DNA of 64,000 bases from a virus. The position numbers and the translations under genes were made by a program. The stretch covers positions 102,277 through 166,276 of the IMG/VR virus record IMGVR_UViG_3300043539_000897, one strand, 5' to 3'. The notes beneath the pieces were generated by a model, which worked only from the letters and a program-made list of their open reading frames with translations, searched no databases and had not been told where the DNA came from. This document shows positions 10,601 to 18,308 of the stretch, one piece after another; position 1 is the first letter of the stretch, and each line of letters starts with the position of its first letter.

Positions 10601-12099
10601 CAATTGTTAAACAGCATTTACTTGAAAGGAACAGACAAAGACCTGCTCAAGTAGAATATACTCAACCTGAATATACAGCCTCAGTTACATCTGTAGCAAG
10701 AGACTATCAAACAGGGTCTATAGGGGTTTTCACAGGCGGTGCCGGTGGATCAGTTAACAGCTTAACAACTACAGCACAAGCATGGAGCTCTTCTATTCTA
10801 ACCAAAGCAGGGATTGTATCCGGAATAAATTCATCACAATATGAATTCTTTAACGGACAGTATTCCGGTTCAACTTTATACCCACAATTACATTACCAAT
10901 TAAACACGACACCGTTACTAAATAACGTTAGTGGTAGTAGATTGTCGACCGTTTATGAAGACGTAGATTATGGAACAGATGGATCAAATCCAGTTAACCA
11001 AGCTCTTATTCTCTCTGGAAGCGCATACCCTGCTTCTGTTCAAGATTCGAACTACTCTTCTGGAAGTGCATGGAGTAACACTAGATACGCAGGGGTTAAG
11101 TTAAATAGTAAACTATACAACAAATACACACCCGGAGATGTTTCTTACGGACAAACAGCTGTTATTGATAACTACTGCAACTACATTGCACAGTTTGACT
11201 GGATAGGAGGGTCAGATCCACAATACCCAGGAGGGGGTAACGTTCATATTATTAATTTAATTAACATAGACGGAACCGTAATTGGATTAGATGGAAGTAA
11301 CAGTAACCTAAATACAGTAGAGCAGATCTTTAAGCAAGGTGATCTAGCAACAGCTTACATTTCATCTTATAGCTCTAACCAGTCTGTAGGTACTGTTGAG
11401 ATTGAAATAGGAGGAGGTCTTTACCAGACGATATTCTATAATTCAGGATCAAACACCGCCCAATATACTATAAAGTGGAAAAACGATCTTCTTGCAACTA
11501 CTAAAACACCAGTCTACTTCTTTACCGGATCTACAACCGCAACTACGTTAACCGACAATAATCAGAATTGGCTATATCCATTCCTTACTAGTAGTGATGT
11601 AAATCTAGGAGAAGTAGAATACCTTAAACCAGATTCTGCAGACCAAAACTTCTTTTTCTTTAATAAGACCACAGGTACATATCCAGTAACAACCGATACT
11701 AACCGAGGTGCAACATTATATAAAGATACATTGCTACCGTTAAAGTATGGAGATTATATTAGATTTGGCACAACTGGATCTATACAAGATGATAGCGGAT
11801 CTCTTGACGGTAGTTTCACAGGTCTTGCCTTAACTGCTATTAGAACTTTAACCTACACAACCTCCAGTGCTACAAGCAGTCTTGAAATAACACCGACAGT
11901 AGTTGGAGGTAGCATGCTATTTGGAGCAACTAGTAATCTAAATCAGAACTACAGAGTATTCAGGAAGATACCAAACGAAACTTTCGTATTAGTAAAGAAC
12001 AAACCTATTTATGCAGGAGGCGGTTTACTAATACCTGCAAACTTCAATCCAAACTATAATCCACTAGATGTTGCTAGCAAAGCTGGCATAACATTATAA
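7636..12099 (+). CDS. Giant baseplate protein (1487 aa) with LamG-like domain; gp7-like candidate
   Basis: 1487 aa. Residues 490-580 contain a helical segment with VYKRLYHNLPYLLKKKGTVE, GLNTLITTFGIPDTILRVYEYGG, a pattern I know from marine T4-like baseplate proteins and from tail-protein-I families. Residues about 600-780 look like a concanavalin/LamG jelly roll (PQAVELRFQTRG, WWSVLINKSGSSGFTVY, SLQEVRYYKGALS). Residues 930-1030 hold another helical segment (LDELSTEYFKKY, LIKFFDNSLFKLIKDFIPAR), and the rest is beta-rich. By size and position it may replace T4 gp7 (1032 aa), the wedge organiser, or carry surface-binding modules. The gp7 analogy is inferred. Confidence 0.6.
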   Translation: MDKQIYIQDVPLIELGGQTYTPSDDSLIASFNADITFNSSTDYIEYYVYNANKQIIDTVEKLPSFAIYGEDLSISPEKDLESRAYQEGQYYTVYNFLRPLLSSSILEAYYISEISTDRTEIRLASTDVIAGDIVDSTVALKTSIETTPYQRDFNLNFGANNLIIANNVLLDDTDPNNVTVLVKLYEPLPSQFDIQSKCWGVEKIAESKAYLINIKTTYNPEDNTIKLRGPNVSLQVSSELNKTTEYQNTQGLNDSDNSALTYQLNSLLAESGIELNIDYSSYGNFVFFSSAQTRLENFYYKLGLIEEYTVSGSYGSTSNAYYNSASVSHWDSKIKEVITNFDGYEYYLYYESGSTAWPKTNSVPPYTNTGTTSVLGLNWFTAQSTIAQDFDENNKDGLVSSIPLYIREDPANTSFELFVEMVGQHFDSIWVYTQAVTQKYSSDNRVDSGLSKDLVGTALKDFGIKLYQNNFTSDNLYNTYLGYTPSGSLLPYTGQELITTYVTASATGSLIPLDNLSSEVYKRLYHNLPYLLKKKGTVEGLNTLITTFGIPDTILRVYEYGGKDKALNTWDQWQNEYDYAFDTKGTNYVTSSFVINSNWNADNNRPQAVELRFQTRGISIDTGYYSQSLWSTDSGSALILKYSGSNNTSGSYTGSVVSPYSQYGTLEFYPDTTNTTATASIYLPYFNEGWWSVLINKSGSSGFTVYAKNNLYQGQDGNTLGFQGSSSISLSNNWNISTRSYFGSASFSAKVFSGSLQEVRYYKGALSESSFNDYVMNASSIEGNSINSAPDQLVFRATLGGELYTSSISIHPKVTGSQATTSSFSGTSNYYYINTPVFVPNREITFYDQPAVGIKNAVSNKIKVGTTDVYGTVLSGLNTIQQNYVVSQSYTRDVNYLEVGFSPQNEINEDINSQIGYFNIGEYIGDPRRFSDDNYKYPALDELSTEYFKKYTASYNYNDYLRLIKFFDNSLFKLIKDFIPARTGAATGAIVKQHLLERNRQRPAQVEYTQPEYTASVTSVARDYQTGSIGVFTGGAGGSVNSLTTTAQAWSSSILTKAGIVSGINSSQYEFFNGQYSGSTLYPQLHYQLNTTPLLNNVSGSRLSTVYEDVDYGTDGSNPVNQALILSGSAYPASVQDSNYSSGSAWSNTRYAGVKLNSKLYNKYTPGDVSYGQTAVIDNYCNYIAQFDWIGGSDPQYPGGGNVHIINLINIDGTVIGLDGSNSNLNTVEQIFKQGDLATAYISSYSSNQSVGTVEIEIGGGLYQTIFYNSGSNTAQYTIKWKNDLLATTKTPVYFFTGSTTATTLTDNNQNWLYPFLTSSDVNLGEVEYLKPDSADQNFFFFNKTTGTYPVTTDTNRGATLYKDTLLPLKYGDYIRFGTTGSIQDDSGSLDGSFTGLALTAIRTLTYTTSSATSSLEITPTVVGGSMLFGATSNLNQNYRVFRKIPNETFVLVKNKPIYAGGGLLIPANFNPNYNPLDVASKAGITL

Positions 12100-12116
12100 A
12101 AGTTCATTAAATTACA

Positions 12117-12124
12117 TATTTATA
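12117..12124 (+). promoter_or_regulatory. Late promoter-like motif TATTTATA
   Basis: Exact copy in the 38-nt AT-rich gap after the 1487-aa gene, 13 nt before the ATG at 12138. Confidence 0.45.
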
Positions 12125-12137
12125 ATAAAAATACTAA

Positions 12138-12794
12138 ATGGGATACTTATCTAATACCGTAGTTACAGTTGATGCAATCTTAACTAAAAAGGGAAGAGAG
12201 CTTCTTGCAAGAGGAGATGGTTCTTTTAGAATCACACAATTTGCATTATCTGACGACGAAATTGACTACACACTGTACAATCCAACACAACCCTCTGGGT
12301 CTGCTTTTTACGGAGAAGCTATTGAAAATATGCCTCTGCTTGAAGCATTTCCCGACGAGACTCAAATTATGAAATATAAGTTGGTAACTCTACCAAGAGG
12401 TACTGCTAAGATGCCTGTTCTAGATATCGGATACTCTGCAATTACTATTAAACAAGGTGCAGGTTTAGCAATTACTCCTCAGACTTTAAATTACCTATCT
12501 CAGACTGCTCTTTACGAGTCTTCTGGATACACGTTCACGATTTCTGATGTTAGATTGTTTAATACTTTCAACGGTGTAGGTATCAATACCCCAGACGTTC
12601 AAGCTTTAAACCAAACTACTACAATCGGTACCACAGTATCCAAGACAGTGATCGGAACCACATTAAACTTAAGTGCAACTACAATTAATACATTGTTCGG
12701 ATCAAATACTTCATTATCAGCTACCTTGCAGGTGATTGGTAGAGATTCTGGTGCAAGACTTCAAATCCCCGTAACTGTTACCAAAACAAGCTAA
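12138..12794 (+). CDS. Conserved marine T4-like phage structural protein
   Basis: 218 aa. The N-terminus (VVTVDAILTKKGRELLARGD, then FRITQFALSDDEIDY) and the middle (AIENMPLLEAFPDETQIMKY) are signatures I associate with a conserved structural protein of marine T4-like phages. The C-terminal 60 residues are beta-rich and Thr-rich. It starts a block of three structural genes with its own late-type motif. The exact place in the virion (baseplate, sheath or neck) cannot be read from sequence. Confidence 0.65.
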   Translation: MGYLSNTVVTVDAILTKKGRELLARGDGSFRITQFALSDDEIDYTLYNPTQPSGSAFYGEAIENMPLLEAFPDETQIMKYKLVTLPRGTAKMPVLDIGYSAITIKQGAGLAITPQTLNYLSQTALYESSGYTFTISDVRLFNTFNGVGINTPDVQALNQTTTIGTTVSKTVIGTTLNLSATTINTLFGSNTSLSATLQVIGRDSGARLQIPVTVTKTS

Positions 12795-12804
12795 GATATA
12801 AACT

Positions 12805-13800
12805 ATGTCATTTAAAAGATTAGATCCAGAAGATTTCCTAGTTAGTATCGATTCGGTAACCGCTACTGCATGGTCTACTAACAACCCCACACTTACTACA
12901 TTTTTCACCTCATCAACCGCTACTACAAACGATAGCTATTATAAAAACGTATACCAAACCGGATCAACAGCATCAGGTTCTACAGTACAATTTGCAATCG
13001 CCTACGGTAATAGTAAAGGTTCCGGAAGTGCTAACTTTAATGATTTAGTACCCGGTGTATCTCCAACTAGAACTGTTTACGGGCAGTATAGAAACTTGGT
13101 TTACGGAGATGAAAATGCTCAATTTATTTTTGGAACAGTAACTGCTTCTGATTTCTGGGCAATCTCTATTGATAGAGCAAGGTACAAAGAGCATTTATTA
13201 AAAGGTACATTTAACATTAAACTATCAGGTTCTACTGTATTACAACTTACAGATAACTCTGCAATGGTATCTACAGATACTTATTTAGATTGCGGAAGAG
13301 TTTACCAAATCATTTCTGGTTCAAACGGAACTTCTTATAACGGAGGAACAGGTTATTCTGCTTCTTCTGGATCTTATGGATTATTCTTACCTGATATTGC
13401 TACAATCATTTTAAACCCGTTAGCCCTCTCACAATCAATTAATTTAAACCCTTCAAGATCATCAGACATTGATGGCGACAATACAGGGACCCTATTCAGA
13501 GCAATCTCCGGATCAGTAGCTGCCTCTTTCCAAGTAAATAGTGAAGAAACAGTATCATCTGATTACGTATTTGTAAGAGCTAGAAATGCTGAGTTTAACT
13601 ACTCAGAAAATCCTTCATTTATTTCAGGATCAACAGGGGATGTTATTTACAGCGTATTTATTAATTCTCCTCAGACCTACATGACCACTGTAGGATTCTA
13701 CAACGACACTAACGAATTACTTGCTGTAGCTAAACTATCTAAACCTCTAGTTAAAGACTTCACAAAAGAGTCTTTAGTAAGAGTTAAGCTTGACTTCTAA
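12805..13800 (+). CDS. Structural protein, paralogue A of an adjacent pair
   Basis: 331 aa, Ser/Thr/Gly-rich and beta-rich. Recognisable marine-phage segments include MSFKRLDPEDFLVSIDSVTA and FWAISIDRARYKEHLLKGTF. The last 65 residues (FNYSENPSFISGSTGDVIY, then MTTVGFYNDTNELLAVAKLS) match the C-terminus of the next protein nearly residue for residue, so the two genes share a duplicated C-terminal domain. Virion surface or tail role inferred from composition and neighbours. Confidence 0.65.
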   Translation: MSFKRLDPEDFLVSIDSVTATAWSTNNPTLTTFFTSSTATTNDSYYKNVYQTGSTASGSTVQFAIAYGNSKGSGSANFNDLVPGVSPTRTVYGQYRNLVYGDENAQFIFGTVTASDFWAISIDRARYKEHLLKGTFNIKLSGSTVLQLTDNSAMVSTDTYLDCGRVYQIISGSNGTSYNGGTGYSASSGSYGLFLPDIATIILNPLALSQSINLNPSRSSDIDGDNTGTLFRAISGSVAASFQVNSEETVSSDYVFVRARNAEFNYSENPSFISGSTGDVIYSVFINSPQTYMTTVGFYNDTNELLAVAKLSKPLVKDFTKESLVRVKLDF

Positions 13801-13805
13801 AATGA

Positions 13806-14777
13806 ATGACTGCGTTCAAACAACTACTAGCATCCGACATTATAGTCACGCCCTTTGAGGTAAACAAGTCTTTCCGATTCGTTGGAGCGGCTGAACTCAC
13901 TGGTTCTGATGTTGGTATTGACAGGTTGTTAGGACAAAATATTCAAGGGTTATTTAACTTAAGCGAAAACACTACAGGTAATGTAGGAGTAGAGTATAAG
14001 CGATTAATCTACAACTCAATTAAAGAGCTTTACTATTCAAACTACCTAAGCTCTATTTATGGTGACCCAGTATCAGTTCCTTTTAACTTTCCAGGTTCAA
14101 CCCCAGAAGGAAACGTGTTAATTGGTTCTGCTAGTTCTGCAGGAAGATACGAAAACTATTTAGAAACAACTTTAACATATGAAAGATACTATCCAACCTC
14201 TTCCAGTGCTGTTATAGGGGTAATCTCAATACCTTCTAAATTATTTGGAGACACAATTCAACCCGGATCTTTTATAATAACCTCAGATTCTGGAAGTATT
14301 ACTGATGATAGTAATGGAAACCTGTATTTTTCACTCGATGGAGAGTATTGCGGTAATATTATTTACCAACATGGATTAGCTATACTAACGAAAGATAACC
14401 AGGGAGGAGGTCCCTATTACGGAAGCGCTATTTACGGAGTCGATGTTTATGGAGGAGATGCGAATCCATTCATTCAGAATATAATACTATCCAACAATGT
14501 AACCTGTTCATTTAGCAGTTCATACACACTTTACGAAACTCAATTTAAATGTACTTTTGATCCCTCAGAGTTTAACTTCTCACTAAACCCATCACTAATT
14601 TCAGGATCCTCTGGAAACGTTTATGGCTTTGCAACAGGATCTTATTTTAACCCATACGTTACAACGGTTGGACTTTATAATGAAAATCAAGATCTAATTG
14701 CAGTCGGTAAGTTAGCGAAACCGCTGCCAAGTAATAATGTAACAGATACAACAATATTAATTAACATCGATAGATAA
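13806..14777 (+). CDS. Structural protein, paralogue B of an adjacent pair
   Basis: 323 aa. N-terminal half (FKQLLASDIIVTPFEVNKSF, later EYKRLIYNSIKELYYSNYLS) differs from the upstream protein, while the C-terminal 65 residues (FNFSLNPSLISGSSGNVYG, then VTTVGLYNENQDLIAVGKLA) match it. Two ATGs, at 13802 and 13806, lie after the previous stop; only 13806 is in this frame. Likely a tail or baseplate component made together with its paralogue. Confidence 0.65.
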   Translation: MTAFKQLLASDIIVTPFEVNKSFRFVGAAELTGSDVGIDRLLGQNIQGLFNLSENTTGNVGVEYKRLIYNSIKELYYSNYLSSIYGDPVSVPFNFPGSTPEGNVLIGSASSAGRYENYLETTLTYERYYPTSSSAVIGVISIPSKLFGDTIQPGSFIITSDSGSITDDSNGNLYFSLDGEYCGNIIYQHGLAILTKDNQGGGPYYGSAIYGVDVYGGDANPFIQNIILSNNVTCSFSSSYTLYETQFKCTFDPSEFNFSLNPSLISGSSGNVYGFATGSYFNPYVTTVGLYNENQDLIAVGKLAKPLPSNNVTDTTILINIDR

Positions 14778-14781
14778 AAAT

Positions 14782-15231
14782 ATGCCCAATTGGTTTTATG
14801 AAAATAAAGAAGTTACAGACGAATATCAATTTAACGAAAAAGCAGTCGGATTTGTTTACAGAATAACAAACATCGAGACTGATAAGTTTTATATTGGTAG
14901 AAAAGTATTTACTAATACACTGACTAAAAGACTCACAAAGAAAGAAATTTCTGAACAGTCCGGCCCAGGGAGAAAGCCTACTAAAAAGAAAGTTAGTAAG
15001 GAATCTAATTGGAGAGAATATTGGGGTTCATGTAAGCCTCTACTTGCCGAAGTTAAGGAGATTGGCGAAGATAAATTTAAAAGAGAGATTTTAAAGTTGT
15101 GTTTCTCTAAAAAACAATTAACTTATTATGAAATTGCTTACCAATGTAAATATGATGTACTTGAAACAAACTCATACAACGACAACGTTAATTCCAGATT
15201 TTTCCGAAAAGACTTGCTCTTACCCGATTAA
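14782..15231 (+). CDS. GIY-YIG family endonuclease (Seg-like)
   Basis: 149 aa. The GIY-YIG core is visible: FVYRI at residues 24-28, FYIGRK at 35-40, a basic stretch around RLTKK, then WREYWGSCKPLLAEV near residues 75-90 and EILKLCFSK. A catalytic-type Glu follows in LTYYEIAYQ (about residue 116). The family cuts DNA and in T4-like phages includes free-standing Seg-type homing enzymes. It is wedged between structural genes and primase with 4 nt upstream spacing, as expected for a mobile or recently inserted nuclease gene. No intron border is seen next to it. Confidence 0.75.
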   Translation: MPNWFYENKEVTDEYQFNEKAVGFVYRITNIETDKFYIGRKVFTNTLTKRLTKKEISEQSGPGRKPTKKKVSKESNWREYWGSCKPLLAEVKEIGEDKFKREILKLCFSKKQLTYYEIAYQCKYDVLETNSYNDNVNSRFFRKDLLLPD

Positions 15232-15244
15232 GTTTATATATTCG
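15213..15244 (+). promoter_or_regulatory. Host-type promoter candidate (CTTG-N20-TATATTCG)
   Basis: CTTG at 15213-15216, exactly 20 nt, then TATATTCG at 15237-15244. This resembles the Bacteroidota consensus TTTG, about 19-21 nt, TAnnTTTG. It ends 4 nt before the primase ATG. The same spacing recurs at 17665, 21917 and 58802. Confidence 0.4.
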
Positions 15245-15248
15245 GTTA

Positions 15249-16175
15249 ATGGTCAATCATCTACTAGTAAACCTAGTAAGTAGTGTTTTAGGAACGGGTA
15301 AACCTACATCGGGTACAAACTACTCGTACAACTGTCCATTCTGCAATCACTACAAGCCAAAATTAGAGATTAACTTTCAAGAAAACGAAGAAGGTGTTAA
15401 TCACTGGCATTGCTGGGTTTGTAATAAGAAAGGAAAAAAGCTAGTTAGTCTTTTCAAAGCAGTATCAGCTCCTGATCATAAGATTCAAGAACTTAAGAAT
15501 TACGTTAAGATTTCCTACCAGGAAGAGCATGGAGTTAAAGTTGAAGCTTTAGCTTTACCTAAAGAATATAAAACCCTCCACGATGCCAGTAGTTCCGAAG
15601 TTACTGTACGTCAGGCATTAAGGTACTTAAAGGAGAGAGGAATAACACCGACGGATATAAAAAGATACAGCTTAGGGTACTGTGAATCAGGTCGCTACAA
15701 GGATATGATTATTATCCCAAGCTACGATGAAAATGGAGTACTAAACTACTTTGTAGGACGTAACTTCGGACCTGGCGATATAAAATACAAGAATCCACAA
15801 GCATCTAAAAATATTATTGGATTTGATTTACTTATAAACTGGGATAGTCCAATTATACTATGTGAAGGTACATTTGATGCAATGGCAATTAAGCGTAATG
15901 CAATTCCGCTACTAGGGAAGACATTGCCGGAGAAACTTATGAAGAAGATTGTATCTTCTAGTGTTAAACAAATATTCATTGCATTAGATAATGATGCATT
16001 AAAGCAAGCAATACAGTACTGTGAGACCTTGCTAAACCATGGAAAAGAAGTATTTTTAGTAGATCTTAACGAAAAGGATCCGTCCGAGTTAGGGTTTGTT
16101 AATTTTGCAAAGTTATTACATAAAAGCACTCCCTTAACGCTTAGAACGTTGATGGAGAAAAAATTTGAATTATGA
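15249..16175 (+). CDS. 61: DNA primase, gp61-like
   Basis: 308 aa, near T4 gp61 (342 aa). The N-terminal zinc finger has Cys29, Cys32, Cys56 and Cys59 (CPFC ... HCWVC). The middle contains YLKERGITPTDIKRYSLGYC. The TOPRIM catalytic part includes LCEGTFDAMAI near residue 205 and FIALDNDA near residue 245, supplying the acidic metal-binding residues. It makes the RNA primers for lagging-strand synthesis with the gp41 helicase. It has its own host-type promoter candidate and overlaps the next nuclease gene by 4 nt (ATGA). Confidence 0.88.
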   Translation: MVNHLLVNLVSSVLGTGKPTSGTNYSYNCPFCNHYKPKLEINFQENEEGVNHWHCWVCNKKGKKLVSLFKAVSAPDHKIQELKNYVKISYQEEHGVKVEALALPKEYKTLHDASSSEVTVRQALRYLKERGITPTDIKRYSLGYCESGRYKDMIIIPSYDENGVLNYFVGRNFGPGDIKYKNPQASKNIIGFDLLINWDSPIILCEGTFDAMAIKRNAIPLLGKTLPEKLMKKIVSSSVKQIFIALDNDALKQAIQYCETLLNHGKEVFLVDLNEKDPSELGFVNFAKLLHKSTPLTLRTLMEKKFEL

Positions 16176-16966
16176 TAGAAAAAAACAACAACGTAAAGAA
16201 GGATAAACGAATTAATCGTATTGTTCAAACCGACCCAACATCAAGGCAGATTACTATTCTAGACTCTAGATACTACCAGAGAAACGAAGATACTTACTAC
16301 CCGTCAGTAACTTACGTACTCTCTTATTTCCCCAAAGATAGGTTCTTTGAAAGCTGGATTAAAGACGTAGGTCATAACTCCGACATCATTATGCGTAGAG
16401 CTGGAGATGAAGGTACTCAAGTACACAATGCTATTGAGGATTACCTAAAAGGAGAAGAGATTATCTGGATTGACGATAACGGAAACGTAAAGTATAACTT
16501 AGAGGTTTGGAAAATGATTTTAAAGTTTGCTGACTTTTGGGAAACACATAAACCTGAATTAATTGAATCAGAAGTACATTTATTTTCAGACGAATTACAG
16601 ATTGCAGGGACAGGTGACTTAATTTTAAAAATTGCAGATGAATTATGGTTAATTGATATTAAAACCTCCAACGCTCTTCACGATACCTATGACTTACAGC
16701 TTGCTTGTTATAGAAAAGCTTGGTCTGAATTATTTGATACTCCCGTACAACGAACCGGGATTTTATGGCTAAAAGCATCAACCAGGAGTGCTGATAAAAC
16801 AGGTAAGAAGATCCAAGGTAAAGGGTGGCAGTTAAAGGAGACAGAATCGGACTACGAAGAGAATATAGAGACATTTAAACACCTTTACGAAATTTTTAAG
16901 TTTAAAAACCCAGAGCTTAAACCATACTCACAATTATTGCCAACATCTATTAAGTTACAAGCGTAA
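16172..16966 (+). CDS. PD-(D/E)XK nuclease (RecB/Cas4-like exonuclease fold)
   Basis: 264 aa. Motifs are in the right order: RRAGDEGTQVHNAIEDYLKG near residue 75 (the H of motif I), SEVHLF near 130, GTGDLIL near 148 (Asp), LWLIDIKTS near 160 (the D-x-K pair), then YDLQLACYRKAW near 178 (motif QxxxY). This is the layout of Cas4/RecB-type PD-(D/E)XK nucleases. It overlaps primase by 4 nt, so the two are co-translated and probably act together in replication or recombination. Target DNA cannot be told from sequence. Confidence 0.8.
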   Translation: MIEKNNNVKKDKRINRIVQTDPTSRQITILDSRYYQRNEDTYYPSVTYVLSYFPKDRFFESWIKDVGHNSDIIMRRAGDEGTQVHNAIEDYLKGEEIIWIDDNGNVKYNLEVWKMILKFADFWETHKPELIESEVHLFSDELQIAGTGDLILKIADELWLIDIKTSNALHDTYDLQLACYRKAWSELFDTPVQRTGILWLKASTRSADKTGKKIQGKGWQLKETESDYEENIETFKHLYEIFKFKNPELKPYSQLLPTSIKLQA

Positions 16967-16967
16967 C

Positions 16968-16975
16968 TATTTATA
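16968..16975 (+). promoter_or_regulatory. Late promoter-like motif TATTTATA
   Basis: Exact copy directly after the nuclease stop, ending 4 nt before the ATG at 16980. It marks a switch from replication genes back to late genes. Confidence 0.45.
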
Positions 16976-16979
16976 GTAT

Positions 16980-17669
16980 ATGGAGTTGAACGGTCTAGTA
17001 TACGACATGATAAAAGATCTCCTACCGGAAGGTATGGAGGAAACCTATAAGGGTAAGAGGACTGACAACGGTGCTCCTGGAACTTTTAAAGCAAAGATTA
17101 CAAAAGCATATGGCGGAGATGTTACTATCGAGAAAGCCAGAAAGTTTAAAAGTAGGGAGAATGCTACTCCGTTAGATAAACAACAAGCAAACTGGTTTAT
17201 TAATTTTCATTCTAAGAATGAGAATCTAGAACCGTCTGATTTAAAAAATAATAGAAAATCAGCACCTTACGGATCTGAATATACTCCAGTGCAAGAGGTA
17301 TTAGTAGGATACATTCAGGAACTATCAAACTACATGAAGGAAGAGGGTTTAAATATTGAACCTGCACCTGCTGTAAAGATGGAAGATGATGCAGAGAATG
17401 CAAAAGATCCTCTAGGTAAAACTGCATATTACGATCCAAATAACAAAGTAATCGTATTATACATTACCGGAAGGCACTTAAAAGACATTTTAAGATCGTT
17501 TGCTCATGAAATGATTCACCATAACCAAAACCTAGAAGACAGGTTAGGTAAGATTGAAACAACTGACATTAACGAAGATGATAACCTAAAAGAGATTGAG
17601 AGAGAGGCTTACACAGAAGGAAACATGTACTTTAGGGGTTGGGAAAATTCAAAAAGAAGTAAAGTTTGA
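16980..17669 (+). CDS. Putative zinc metallopeptidase (HExxH)
   Basis: 229 aa. His176-Glu-Met-Ile-His180 forms the HExxH zinc site inside SFAHEMIHHNQN. A Glu-rich helix with EIEREAYTEG at residues 205-214 could give the third ligand, as in gluzincin-like peptidases. The N-terminus (MELNGLVYDMIKDLLPEG) is an amphipathic helix that ends in LPE-G, like the tags found on several neighbours. The late-type motif directly upstream suggests late expression and perhaps packaging in the head. Substrate unknown. HExxH is short, so the call depends on the whole segment. Confidence 0.6.
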   Translation: MELNGLVYDMIKDLLPEGMEETYKGKRTDNGAPGTFKAKITKAYGGDVTIEKARKFKSRENATPLDKQQANWFINFHSKNENLEPSDLKNNRKSAPYGSEYTPVQEVLVGYIQELSNYMKEEGLNIEPAPAVKMEDDAENAKDPLGKTAYYDPNNKVIVLYITGRHLKDILRSFAHEMIHHNQNLEDRLGKIETTDINEDDNLKEIEREAYTEGNMYFRGWENSKRSKV

Positions 17670-17696
17670 TAATAAGAATAAAAATTCGTATCTTTA
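17665..17696 (+). promoter_or_regulatory. Host-type promoter candidate (TTTG-N20-TATCTTTA)
   Basis: TTTG at 17665-17668, 20 nt, then TATCTTTA at 17689-17696, 6 nt before the ATG at 17703. This is the closest match in the window to the Bacteroidota consensus and overlaps the end of the metallopeptidase gene. Confidence 0.5.
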
Positions 17697-17702
17697 GCAA
17701 GA

Positions 17703-18305
17703 ATGAGAACATACAATAATTTACACGAGGATGACGATCAGGACTTTTACCTACTGCAAGATAGGGATTTAGTAGTAACGATTAAGAAACCACATACTGT
17801 TGAAGATGCAGATAAAGCTTTAAACAATAAGGATAACTACGGAAGGTATACCAGCACTATGAGAAACTCTAAAGTTTCTGATAAAGATGTGGAAGACTAT
17901 TTTGGACCTCGAAGTACTAACGTTAAGAATTTGAAGTTACAAGCTCGCTATGAAAAATTTAAAGAAGCAAATCCAGAATCAAAAATGGAGTATAATGAAT
18001 GGCTAACAAAAGGACCTGTGGGAACCGATATGGGACCTTATCCAGTTAGAACAAAAGATAACTACGATGCTTTTATAAATCCATCTATATCTAAACCAAA
18101 CTTACTACACTGGGGTATTCAAGATAATACTTTAATCTTCCCTAAGGATGCTAATCCGGGTAGAAACGAAATTAAATCAATCGTTACTACGGTTTTAAAA
18201 AATGCTGGCTTTGACGAAAAGTCTTTTACTTTTAAAACAGACGTAACAGAATCAAAGCTAAAAGCATTCTTAAAAGAAGAAATTCTTAAAACATACAAAA
18301 AATAA
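17703..18305 (+). CDS. Hypothetical protein, charged
   Basis: 200 aa, highly charged and not recognised. The N-terminus (MRTYNNLHEDDD) is reminiscent of the MKTYxxF start of T4 internal head proteins, and has LHE-D as an (L/I)xE site. The middle has a charged helix (RYEKFKEANPESKMEYNEWL) and the C-terminus ends in another helix (KLKAFLKEEILKTYKK). It follows a host-type promoter candidate. No enzymatic motif seen. Confidence 0.6.
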   Translation: MRTYNNLHEDDDQDFYLLQDRDLVVTIKKPHTVEDADKALNNKDNYGRYTSTMRNSKVSDKDVEDYFGPRSTNVKNLKLQARYEKFKEANPESKMEYNEWLTKGPVGTDMGPYPVRTKDNYDAFINPSISKPNLLHWGIQDNTLIFPKDANPGRNEIKSIVTTVLKNAGFDEKSFTFKTDVTESKLKAFLKEEILKTYKK

Positions 18306-18308
18306 TTT

